A stretch of 64,000 nt of DNA from Nematostella vectensis (Eukaryota; Cnidaria; Anthozoa; Actiniaria; Edwardsiidae), in the NCBI RefSeq assembly GCF_932526225.1, contig NC_064037.1, positions 14,583,703 to 14,647,702 on the forward strand. The letters are read 5' to 3'. Positions 22,777-31,612 of this stretch are shown here, one piece after another (positions within the stretch are counted from its first letter, which is position 1; every line of letters begins with the position of its first letter). A program made the translations under genes and the position numbers. The notes under the pieces are model-generated. The model saw only the letters and a program-made list of their open reading frames with translations. It was not told where the DNA came from and did not search any database.

Positions 22777-23701
22777 TTGCTTTGCATTCGACGAACCATA
22801 AACGCGGCTACGGCTAGAATGAGCAGCCACGCATTCTCGCCAAGGAATTTCACCGCTTTTCCTGCAGCCTTAAACACGAAGTTCGCGATGCTGCCTTCTA
22901 GCCCAGGGAGAAGCTCGCCTAGCTTTTTCCCGATAGCCTTAAGCCCGTTACCGACCCCTCTGGCCCCGGTGGAGAGCGACTTGCCGAGCGACGTCACAAT
23001 GGCCGCGATCGTCGTCACTACGGCCAACCCGATAGCGGTGACGGTGAAGCCGTACTTTTTGAAGATGGCTTTGATGCGCTCTCTTAGCGGCTTTTGGTTC
23101 TCGAGCTCTCGGTTTTCGCGTTCTAGTTCGTCAATCTCGGATAGCCTCTCCTCGTTGCGCTCACGGGCCTCTTGGCGGCGACTCTCTGACGTGTTAGGGT
23201 CGTCGATGGTCTCCCTGTCTGTGGCTACCCCCCCTGCAGCTCTTGGACTCGTTCTGTGTTCTCCTGGATGACCGCGTCTATCTCTGCCACGGACCCCATC
23301 GCCAGCTTGAAGCCTCTCAGCTTTGCAACGTCCTGTCGAACGCCCCCGTTCTCATTGAACAGCTGTCTTAGTGAAGTCCAACCTCCTTTGTCGAGGTTGC
23401 GAAGCTGTATTAGCGTCTTTCCCCTCCGGTCCGACTGGAACCGTATCAGATTCTCGTTAAGGTCTGGGTATTTCTCCCTGAGGGACAGGAGACCGAGTCT
23501 TGTCGCTGCACCCTCTGTGGTGAGCGAGGTTTTAGCGGTCGTTTGCGTCCGGGACCCCCGCGATGACGTGCTAGTCATTGGGATAGACTACCCATCGTCG
23601 GGGTCAAACGGGATAAGGGGCGTCGTCTCGTCGTCCCCCGCTCCGCGATCAGCGGACGCACCCGGCAAGGTATAGTCAATGTCAACGTCAACATCATCCA
23701 T
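22761..23701 (-). pseudogene. coiled-coil/transmembrane element protein, one stop, one frameshift
   Basis: ATG at 23701 opens an acidic leader (DDVDVDIDYTLPG), interrupted by a TAG at about 23,590. The frame runs on to 23225 through a helical segment with LSLREKYPDLNENLIRFQS. The last part lies in another frame: a Glu/Arg-rich coiled coil (~23,100-23,210) and two hydrophobic segments (GLAVVTTIAAIVTSLG and AWLLILAVAAFMV) linked by an amphipathic Gly/Lys helix (GVGNGLKAIGKKLGELLPGL), ending at 22761. About 310 residues if intact. The amphipathic helix recalls membrane-active minor capsid proteins; this is inference. It overlaps the 3' end of its convergent neighbour by 16 bp. Confidence 0.55.
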
Positions 23702-23824
23702 GATGCGTGCGCATAACTCATGCAACGCTATATTAAACATGTCTAACAGTCCGCACCATAGCCACGCGACTTCGTACTTTATGTATATATATAATATATA
23801 TAATATACGTAATACGTAATAGGA
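23702..23824. promoter_or_regulatory. divergent AT-rich promoter region
   Basis: A 123-bp gap separates two divergent starts (23701 minus, 23825 plus). It contains the only strongly AT-rich stretch inside the GC-rich element (TATGTATATATATAATATAT, about 23,780-23,820), directly upstream of the capsid-type gene. Position and composition fit a shared TATA-type promoter. Confidence 0.5.
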
Positions 23825-25100
23825 ATGTCAGTAAGCGATAAACTTGAACCCCCAACGAACACCAAGAACTCCTCTGGGGTTGAAAGCCGAGAGAACTGTT
23901 CACCGGGTCACTCTCAACCCGTCGACGGCTTCCCCCGGCGAGACGCTATATGTGGCGGTCCAAAAGCTATCAGAAGGCGTCACGCTTGTGCCTGGCTCCT
24001 TGAGGGTCGGTTTCGATCTCTCCATCTCAGGCCAAGCAAATAATACCGTCGTGAACAACGTCGGCCGAAATCTCGTGAGCCGCCTGAAAATCACGTTTGC
24101 AGGAGAAACGCTCCAGGACACCAACAGCTACGATGTCTTCAAGACGTATGAGGAGCTTTACCTGTCCAAGGTCGAGAGAGAGGACCGCCTGGAGCAGGGC
24201 ATACAGTCAGAAAACATGCGCAAGCTTCGCTCCAAGGCTGGCGATAAAGCGACTAGTAACGCCAAGGAGAACGCTCTAAACGCCGCCCACGGGGCGAAGT
24301 ACACCATCCCGCTAGACCATTCTCTGCTGACGGACCACGGCGTACTGTACCCAAGGGCGCTCTCCGAGGCGCTGCTCTTCAAGATCACACTCGCAACGGT
24401 TGACCAGGTAGTCGTCGGAAGCGATGCTACCAAATTATCCTACGGCATCAAAAATCTAGAGCTGTAATACGAAAGCCTGAGGGACGACAACCTCGCCCGG
24501 TCTGCAGCCGCCGCCTACCAAAACGGCACAACGTTCTTCTGCGAGCAAGTGAACCTCCACAAGACCTTCGTGATTAGCAAAGGGACGGACAGCATAATCA
24601 ACGAGAGTGTCAACCTGCCGCGAAGGTCTATGAGTGGTCTATTGCTCCTCTTTGTGGAGCCATACACGGCAGGGGCTCGCGACTAAGAAGTTCGTGTACC
24701 CCGACATCAAGACATCAAGAGCGTTCACGTTACAATCGACGGCATGCCAAACAAGGTCTTCAGTTAGGGACTACGCCCCACGTATTTCTGGAGGGAGGCG
24801 AAAAGGCGGTTCGTCCGCCCCTCCCCGGATGGGGGGCACAGCAGAGCGCCTGCCGCTCCGGCAGTCAGCCCCGAGTCGTTCTATGGCGATAACAAGTTTG
24901 CTCTGTGGATCGACTTTCAAACGACGGACGACAATGCTATCCATGGGGGCGGTCTCCGATTGGTCAACACCCGCGACGGTGTGCATCTCGAGAGAAAACG
25001 CACGGCAAGCGGCACGGGTACCGTAAACTGTCACGTGTTTGTGGTGGCCGACGCCCAAATGAACCTTATAAACGGACAGCTAGAGTCCATACAATACTGA
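23825..25100 (+). pseudogene. major capsid protein candidate, broken
   Basis: ATG at 23825 (MSVSDKLEPPTNTKNSSGV), then a frameshift near 23,885 into a long ORF to 24467. That ORF has beta-rich sequence (HRVTLNPSTASPGETLYVAV, LVSRLKITFAGETLQDTNSY), KTYEELYLSKVERED and IPLDHSLLTDHGVLYPRAL. A TAA (24465-24467) interrupts the frame, which continues past it with LRDDNLARSAAAAYQNG and RRSMSGLLLLFVEPYTAGARD. A disrupted segment containing a GC palindrome follows at 24,670-24,870. The end reads ALWIDFQTTDDN, GGGLRLVNTRDGV and VFVVADAQMNLINGQLESIQ, TGA at 25100. About 410 residues and the largest structural-looking gene. Relatives that I recall in cnidarians are Polinton-associated. The double jelly-roll identity is inferred. 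Confidence 0.6.
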
Positions 25101-25140
25101 GCACAGACACGAAGTGCGCGAAGCGCTGCGGCGGCGCGGT

Positions 25141-25330
25141 ATGGACCCGAAAAACATCCCATTTAACGCTCTCATCGTGGGCCCGACCGGCTGCGCGGCC
25201 CTTTCCGGGGCAAGTTTGACTACATCGTACTCGTGTGCCCTACCTTTGTCTACAACAAAACATACGACGGCTTCGGCGAGGGCGACAATCGTCTGTTTGT
25301 CCTCAAAGCAACTCTGCTTGGTCCGCCAGC
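25141..25330 (+). pseudogene. packaging ATPase (FtsK/HerA/A32-like), internally deleted
   Basis: ATG at 25141 begins MDPKNIPFNALIVGPTGC, a strand leading into a Walker A motif (GPTGCGK[T/S] expected). Right after the Cys the frame changes and a downstream segment follows (FRGKFDYIVLVCPTFVYNKT, then GFGEGDNRLFVL). The Gly-Lys-Ser/Thr of the P-loop is therefore deleted. The Walker B region and the rest of the protein are absent, replaced within ~40 bp by the next ORF. Known role of the family: ATP-driven packaging of DNA into the capsid. This copy cannot be an ATPase. Confidence 0.65.
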
Positions 25331-25576
25331 TCGGTTATCGGGGTCGCTGGTCTTCTAGTGTCATTGATCGGCCTCTACACACGTAGGCGGGAGCTAGCTG
25401 CCGCGTTCACTAGTACACCAGCCGCCAAACAGCGAGCTACCGATCCACTTGTAGTGGCCGACGACGTGACCCCGCCCGCAAATGCAGAGCAGATCAAGAA
25501 TCGACCGCTTGCCGCTCCGGCGACAGCGCTTCGCGCTCCCGGACTATGCAAATCTCGACTGTTAGCCATGGAGTAA
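25325..25576 (+). CDS. small membrane protein, 5' end lost
   Basis: The ORF ending at 25576 has a hydrophobic segment (SSVIGVAGLLVSLIGLY) followed by basic RRRELAAAF and a hydrophilic tail with ADDVTPPANAEQIKNRPLA. Its upstream part (from 25235) reads the ATPase remnant in the wrong frame, so the true start was probably removed by the deletion. The tail also crosses a GC palindrome at 25,507-25,528. Function unknown. Confidence 0.4.
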   Translation, partial: ASSVIGVAGLLVSLIGLYTRRRELAAAFTSTPAAKQRATDPLVVADDVTPPANAEQIKNRPLAAPATALRAPGLCKSRLLAME

Positions 25577-25646
25577 GCAGACATTTAAACACAAGAGCCC
25601 CACCCATATCCGCACGTCCGTGCATCATATGCGTACACGCGTATAT

Positions 25647-25871
25647 ATGTCGACGACGCAGCAAAGCAAGATTACAAAGACCATCGCCGACGCCGCAGTC
25701 ATACCCGGCCTCGTCGCCGCTATTGGCTGAGTTGGGCGCAAGTTCTTGCGCGAAGACTTCACCAAAGACCCCTCCGCGAACGCCATGAACTACGCAAAAA
25801 TGACTGCCGCTGTTGCGGGTGCTGTCGCTTTGAAGGTTTACCTTTTGGACCAGAAGATCCTGCCCATGTAG
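25647..25871 (+). pseudogene. 74-aa small element protein with one in-frame stop
   Basis: ATG at 25647 to TAG at 25871. The N-terminal part is TKTIADAAVIPGLVAAIG, then an in-frame TGA, then KFLREDFTKDPSANAMNYAK and a hydrophobic segment (MTAAVAGAVALKVYLL). The phrase REDFTKDP...MNYAK is one I recall from small proteins of cnidarian Polinton-like elements. Function unknown. Confidence 0.5.
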
Positions 25872-25939
25872 TCTTGTGTAGGCCACGTATTAGACTCGTG
25901 TTCACGTACACACAGCACGTGAAACGTACATACTACTCG

Positions 25940-26365
25940 ATGGCCTCCATCGCAATTTTGGTTGGCGGCGCCGTCCTAAACGCGACTGCATTCGTTGGTG
26001 GCAACTACCTCGCAAAGTTCCTGTCGAACGATGAGAGCCCTGCCTTAGCTGTGAAGGAGAGGCACGACAAGGCCCTCGAGAAATACCAACGAGACTATGG
26101 ACGCTACCAACAGCGGCGACAAAAAATCCTCGATTGGCAAGCGCAAAGTCGCGAGACAGGGGCCCTCGCAAAGCAAAATTTCACCGACACTGACTTCGCG
26201 CTCAAACTCTACAACCAGATCCGACCAAAACAATCCCTGGAGTCGATGCGGGCTCCTGAGCTGTCCGACTACTACATCCCCAGCAAAACGCAGAAAAACG
26301 CCGAGTTGGCGTACATTGGCGCCGGCGCTCTCGCCATCGGCTACACAGCCAGCCGCTTGCTATGA
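25940..26365 (+). CDS. intact 141-aa protein with N- and C-terminal TM segments
   Basis: ATG at 25940 (MASIAILVGGAVLNATAFVG) to TGA at 26365. The long upstream extension to 25874 lacks family-like sequence, so I choose this ATG. Layout: an N-terminal hydrophobic segment (~3-25), a charged helical middle (~35-100, HDKALEKYQRDYGRYQQRRQ), a conserved-looking LSDYYIPSKTQKNAE block, and a C-terminal hydrophobic segment (LAYIGAGALAIGYTAS). It is the only clearly unbroken gene in the element. I recall homologues as abundant uncharacterised cnidarian proteins. Probably virion- or membrane-associated; inference. Confidence 0.7.
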   Translation: MASIAILVGGAVLNATAFVGGNYLAKFLSNDESPALAVKERHDKALEKYQRDYGRYQQRRQKILDWQAQSRETGALAKQNFTDTDFALKLYNQIRPKQSLESMRAPELSDYYIPSKTQKNAELAYIGAGALAIGYTASRLL

Positions 26366-26393
26366 TGCAGCTGCCGTTGTGGCGCTGCATCTA
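26366..26393. terminator. stem-loop after the intact ORF
   Basis: GATGCAGC (from the TGA stop onward) and GCTGCATC pair around an 11-12 base loop, followed by a T-rich run (CCTTTTTCC). It could mark a transcript end or be a chance palindrome. Confidence 0.35.
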
Positions 26394-26433
26394 GGCGGCC
26401 TTTTTCCATACTGCGCGTATACGTATACGTTCA

Positions 26434-26684
26434 AGATGATTGCAGACCAGTTGTGGAGTGCTATGCACGAGGTAGCAGCCGCTGCTAAGCGAGTGACACC
26501 GATGTCGGTGGGTGGGTTATGTAGCTTTGGTGACATTGCTAACCGAAGCCTCGAGTTGTGGTGCGCAGACAGGGAGTGCGTTAAGAGATTCGCCAATGTC
26601 GTTCTCCGAAGCGCATATCCGACGAAGAACTCGATGCGTTCCTTCGTCCTATATACTACGCCAGAGGTGGCTTCCAGGGAGTGA
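26434..26684 (+). CDS. short ORF upstream of integrase, unknown
   Basis: ATG at 26434 gives 83 codons (MIADQLWSAMHEVAAAAKRV...). The first ~50 residues look protein-like (helical, with SFGDIANRSLELW). The last part runs over the start of the integrase frame and is probably not native. It may be the decayed start of a small gene; its true end is unclear. Confidence 0.3.
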
Positions 26685-27524
26685 CCGCTCTGCATGCCAA
26701 ACTCCCCAAGGGCTCAGCCTCCATAGATCGAGTGCGCAAGTGGGTAAGCTCGCAGCCCGTCGGGGGCTACACACAGACACCCCCTCCTCCGACTACCTAC
26801 GCCCACTTCTCGGAGCAGATACCAAACCGTATCCACCAGTCAGACCTGCTATTCTTGCCAACCGACCGCGGGTACAAGTATGCCCTGACTGTCGTTGACG
26901 TTGCTTCACGATATAAAGCCGCCCGCCCACTGAGGACTAAGAGCGCGGCCGTCGTCTCCCGCGAACTCGCTGACATCTATGCAGAGGGACCTTTCACATG
27001 GCCTAAAGTCCTCATGGTTGATGACGGCACGGAGTTCAAGGGTGCTACCACAAAGCTCCTAACAGACCACGGGGTGGAGGTCCGACGGGCTGAGCCAGGG
27101 CACCACAGGAGCCAAGCTTTCGCCGAGTCTTTCCATCGCTGGCTGGCACAGCGCCTATTTCGTGCGTAGTACTCGAAGGAGCTTGCATCCGGCGAAACAA
27201 ACCGCGAGTGGGTTACCGCTTTGCCAATCGTAGTCTCGGACATAAACGCAACGAAGACTCGCATGACTGGCTGAGCTGAGGCGCGTGCCTCTCAAAGACG
27301 AAAAGCCCCCCTTAGAGGTCCCCTTAGAGGTCGGAACGGGGGTGTACATCGCCGTAAACGAGGAAGACCTCCAGGACAGGGGCCGACGGCGAGCGACGGA
27401 CCCGTGGTGGACAAGCAAGGCATACCCAATACTAAAGAGGGTTATGGAGCCCGGACAGCCAGTGTTGTATTACACGGCGTACTCTAAGCACGGTTTCACG
27501 CGTTCGCAGTTGCGCGTTGCGTGA
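26585..27524 (+). pseudogene. DDE integrase (rve fold), broken near the 3' end
   Basis: The frame is open from 26585 with an N-terminal region (SDEELDAFLRPIYYARGGFQ, then GVTALHAKLPKG...RVRKWVSSQ). The catalytic core follows: first Asp in HQSDLLFL, then ALTVVDVASRYK, second Asp in MVDDGTEFKG, and Glu in SQAFAESFHRWL, with about 34 residues between second Asp and Glu. An in-frame TAG at 27167-27169 interrupts it. The same frame continues (YSKELASGETNREWVTALP), stops again near 27,275, and a frameshift leads to the C-terminal part (27285-27524, RRRATDPWWTSKAYPILKRV, PGQPVLYYT). It is related to the transposon-derived F54H12.3-type integrases of animals. It would insert element DNA with a short target duplication. 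Confidence 0.85.
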
Positions 27525-29276
27525 TCAGCGCTTGTGCCTTCTATTGCAGCTAAGGCACTTGAGTCTGACATTCCACTTGTAGTAATCCTGGCTGTCGTCC
27601 AGCCGGTCGATACTGAAGCATTGGGGATGGCTCTTGGTGTACCCCCGAAGCAGAAGCTGGGTGCCACAGACCGTGCACTTCTTTTCCGCGTCAGCAATCG
27701 TGCCGAGTACGTGGTCTACCGTTAGAACGTGGTGCGATCCTGTGTACTTTGTGCGACCCTTTTGCCTGTCGTCTACAGCGTATCGCTTGATTCGCGCTGT
27801 AATGAGCTCTTTACTCGGCGTAGCTTGCAGTTCTGTGGGAGCCAAGGCACCTGGGGTGTTATCGGGGGGGAACACGTGGACTATCTGGTCGGCGCGCCGC
27901 ACGCGGGAGATGCCGGTGTATACAGCATTCGTGATCCAGCCCTCTAAGCTGTGGTCTATGATAAATAGACGTCTTGGAGTCTGGATAGTCTTGCCCTGCA
28001 CCCGGTGGACTGTACCCCAGCCCGCGTATTTCCACTCGAAGGAAAGTCCGTTAAGGACCGCGTCGAAAGGAACCTCGACTACCGTGCCTTTGTACGCGTC
28101 GACCTTCTCACCCCCTTTGCCTGGCACGGGCACCGGTCGCCCTTGCTTGCGATAACGATGTGCGACGCTAGGATCGGGGTCAAAGCGGATGGTTGCTGGC
28201 AATCGGGGGTAGTTTTTCCTGTGGTGCTCTATCAATCGCTGCTGAACAAAAGCCCCCATCTTGTTGGTTGAGCACACCCACATATCGCTTGGGTGGGCCT
28301 GCTCGATCGCCGCGTCGAACGCTACCCCACCTCACTCCTCTCGAAACATGTCGTGGAGCCTGGAGGAGGGCGCGGCAGAGCCGCAGTCGAATGTACTGTA
28401 CGGCTTTCCGCAGTCTTCACACAGGCAGCGGTAGTCGAACTCGAACCAGCGGATGTTCGCTTGTGCCCACTCCTTGAGCATATCGTGAGGCCCCTCTTTA
28501 TCTCCCCAGGGCGGGACCTGCCCACAGTCGCCACAACACACTACCTGACACGGCCGCGTGGCGAGGTACTCTAGGATGGCGCGTAGCACTTTAGTCTGTA
28601 CCTTACAGCACTCGTCAATGATGATTACTTCTGCGAGATGGTCGAGTTTGTGCCCCAGCTCGGAAGGTCTCCACTCCTCTATCGGCTTCTCCGCTGGTAT
28701 GCAGAGGTAGTGGTGGTAGGTTTGAGCCTTCACCGCGAGGCGCGGGTTGTTGCGATGGCCGTGGGCGAGGTCGTTCTCGGGGGTGAGCACCACAACGTTG
28801 CGGCCGCGGAAAATGCTCACCGCCCACTCGGTCTTCCCCGATCCTCCTTGGCCGGCTAGATACATCTTTGCAGAGGTTGCGGCCGCTAGATCGCACGGCA
28901 GACTCGGCGCAGTACTTGGCTCCTTGGCCAAGCTCCCCGACTTCTTCGTACCCCAAGCCGCTTCGAGTCGCCACTCGTACCCAGGCTTCTTGTGGCGCCA
29001 CTCTCCATACCTCGGATTTCGCTCCACGAGCTTTACACCACTGGGCACCGCCTTTGCGTATATAGAATCTGTGCACACTCGGAGGACGTCTTCGCGAGGA
29101 ATCCGCCTCAACATACGTCGCAACGCTATGTTTGTGTACGCCAAGACGAAGGCCCTGATATAGTACCATTGTGAGCGTCGGACACCGTCTTTGTATTGGA
29201 TCAGATGAGCCCCGTCGGCATGCTCGAAGTTAAGTAAGTGGTCAGTGCCCGCAAGGAGGTTTGTCTCTAATTGTCT
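27525..29276 (-). pseudogene. DNA polymerase B C-terminus fused to SF1 helicase and HNH-type domain
   Basis: One frame is open from 29276 (after a TAG at 29277-29279) to a TGA at 27525, ~583 codons, broken by a single in-frame TGA at 28332-28334. Residues ~1-75 are a family B polymerase palm end: LAYTNIALRRM then LRVCTDSIYAK, matching motif C (TDS). Next come Walker A GQGGSGKTE, Walker B VIIIDECCK, a CCGDCGQVPP motif III-like segment, and after the TGA WGTVHRVQGKTI and YTGISRVRRAD (SF1 motifs V/VI, Pif1/RecD type). The C-terminus (KCTVCGTQL, FSIDRLDDSQDY, LKCLSCNRRHKR) is an HNH-nuclease-like zinc module. The exonuclease domain and most of the palm are missing. It ends tail-to-tail with the integrase. 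Confidence 0.8.
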
Positions 29277-29466
29277 CTAATTGCCCGTATCGCGGCCGGC
29301 GGGGCGGGTTTTTGGGTATGCCTTTTGCCACCCAGTCTCTAATTGCCAGTATCGCGGGCTGCGATATCAGACAGGACGAGTGCGAACCATTCCCGAGCGC
29401 GCCTCGGTGCCGCGCATCCTCTGCCCTACACGATTCGCTCCGCAGGGGCGACACAATAGCGTCTCC
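29277..29466. other. subterminal region with short repeated phrases
   Basis: GTCTCTAATTG occurs three times (two in tandem at about 29,263-29,284 and once near 29,335). ATTGCCCGTATCGCGG / ATTGCCAGTATCGCGG is repeated. The polymerase frame is closed here. No gene. Confidence 0.5.
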
Positions 29467-29593
29467 GTAGATTAATGATTGCTAACCATTGCTAATTATT
29501 TATCTACGTGGAGTGTGTTTTGCGTAGATTAATAATTACTAATTATCCATCTACGCGAAGTGGTCCCGACGTAGATTGATAATTAGCAATTAT
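29467..29593. repeat. three near-palindromes (right end)
   Basis: Units at 29467-29507 (41 bp, with a 10-bp internal duplication of GCTAACCATT type), 29524-29554 and 29571-29593 (last arm decayed). The two innermost-to-outermost starts are 57 and 47 bp apart, i.e. the left-end period plus the 10-bp insert. This is the inverted counterpart of 19444-19568. Confidence 0.85.
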
Positions 29594-29709
29594 TATTGGC
29601 TGGGGGGGGGGGGGGGGGTCGGAGGGGCCCAGCGCACCTCCCAAGCCTAAAATGGGGCTGGGAGGCCCGGAGGGGCGATTCGCGTCTATGAACGGACCCG
29701 GTCCCCCGC
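29467..29709. repeat. right terminal inverted repeat
   Basis: Reading inward from 29709: a C-run, the complement of the conserved GACCGGG..CGTTCATAGACGCG block, one GC-rich unit (AAGCCTAAAATGGGGCTGGG), a long G-run, then three palindromes. It matches the left end in reverse orientation. Confidence 0.85.
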
Positions 29710-29715
29710 AAATGT
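29710..29715. repeat. right target-site duplication
   Basis: AAATGT, identical to 19048-19053. The flank that follows (AGATGTTCGAAATGTCTTCC) also resembles the left flank (GTAAATGCTCGAAATGCTTG), so the target lay in a locally repeated sequence. Confidence 0.7.
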
Positions 29716-30711
<996 letters not shown>

Positions 30712-31612
30712 CGATTTATATAGCGCCTTTCTCCAAGGCGCTTTACAGTTTTAATATTATATTAAAATAATAATTAAAAATTCATTACAATTATATCAAA
30801 TAGATAATAAAAAGACAAAATAAAAAGTAAAAAAAGTAAAAAAATGTGTTGTGATACATAACTAAGATTATGAGAATCAATAATTAAGAATCAATTGTCG
30901 AAGACGCGTTTAAAAAGGTCTAAGGTCTTGATCTTGGATTTAAACATACTTAATTCTTTACAATTCCGGAGTTTTAGTGGGAGGGAGTTCCATATAGCTG
31001 GTGCTGGTGCGGAAAAGGCTCTTGAGCCGTAGGTCTTAAGTTTAAAAGAGGGCTGTACTAAAAGAGACTTATTTGAAGAACGAAGACTGCGCTTTGGTTT
31101 ATAAGGAGTTAAAAGGTCTTTCATATAGTCTGGAGCGGTTTCATTTAGGGATTTAAAAGATAAAAGAAGGATTTTAAAATCTATTTTTTCTCTGATGGGT
31201 AGCCAGTGTAAGGTACGCAGAACAGGAGTGACGTGATCGTATTTGCGGGTTCCTGTTAGAAGTCGCGCCGCAGAATTCTGAACATATTGTAGTTTAGAGA
31301 TTTGCTTTCGATCAAGGCCAGTGAAAAGTGAGCTACAATTGTCTAGTTTAGAAGAAATAAAAGCGTGTATAAGAATGGCATATTGAAGTTACTTGTTTGT
31401 CCATGGTCAAAGTGTTATCGAACCATACACCTATGTTTTTTTTGCATTCTTTGAAGAGGAAATGATCTCAATATTGACAGCGATCGAATGCAAAGGAGGA
31501 CGCAGACGGTGACGAGCGTTAAGAACTAACAGTTCTGTTTTGTCACTATTTAGCTGCAGTTTATTAGTCGTCTTCCAGCTAGTTATTTCACGAAGGCAAT
31601 CACTATGCTAGA
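30712..31612 (-). mobile_element. 5'-truncated CR1/L2-type LINE fragment
   Basis: On the minus strand, degraded reverse-transcriptase C-terminal sequence is readable: LNSDKTELLVLNARHRLRPP (~31,500-31,565), LQYVQNSAARLLTGTRKYDH (~31,240-31,300), LRTLHWLPIREKIDFKILLL (~31,160-31,220), and the intact stretch 30891-31124 with YGSRAFSAPAPAIWNSLPLK. These are hallmarks of the region after the palm in CR1/L2/Rex1 LINEs. Frame changes and stops lie between the blocks. The 3' UTR has the palindrome GCGCCTTTCTCCAAGGCGC and ends in the TAA tail. Confidence 0.85.

Larger units (their letters stand above)
19054..29709. mobile_element. decayed Polinton/Maverick-like element
   Basis: A 10.66-kb GC-rich island in AT-rich DNA. 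Its ends are inverted copies sharing GGGGGACCGGGT(T/C)CGTTC, ATAGACGCGAATCGCCCCTC and one 55-bp GC unit, then three spaced palindromes. It is flanked by AAATGT on both sides. Content: retrovirus-like DDE integrase, a DNA polymerase B end fused to a helicase, a capsid-type gene, a packaging-ATPase start and several small genes that I recall as recurrent in cnidarian Polinton-type elements. Full Polintons are usually 15-20 kb, so several kb (most of the polymerase, the ATPase core, any protease) are missing. Known: Polintons are virus-related self-synthesising transposons. Inference: this copy is dead. Confidence 0.9.

Noticed and set aside
22330-22830. 166-codon minus-strand ORF
   Set aside because: Antisense of the conserved plus-strand element protein.
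28615-29169. 184-codon Arg-rich minus-strand ORF
   Set aside because: Shifted-frame shadow of the polymerase-helicase gene, whose frame carries recognisable motifs.
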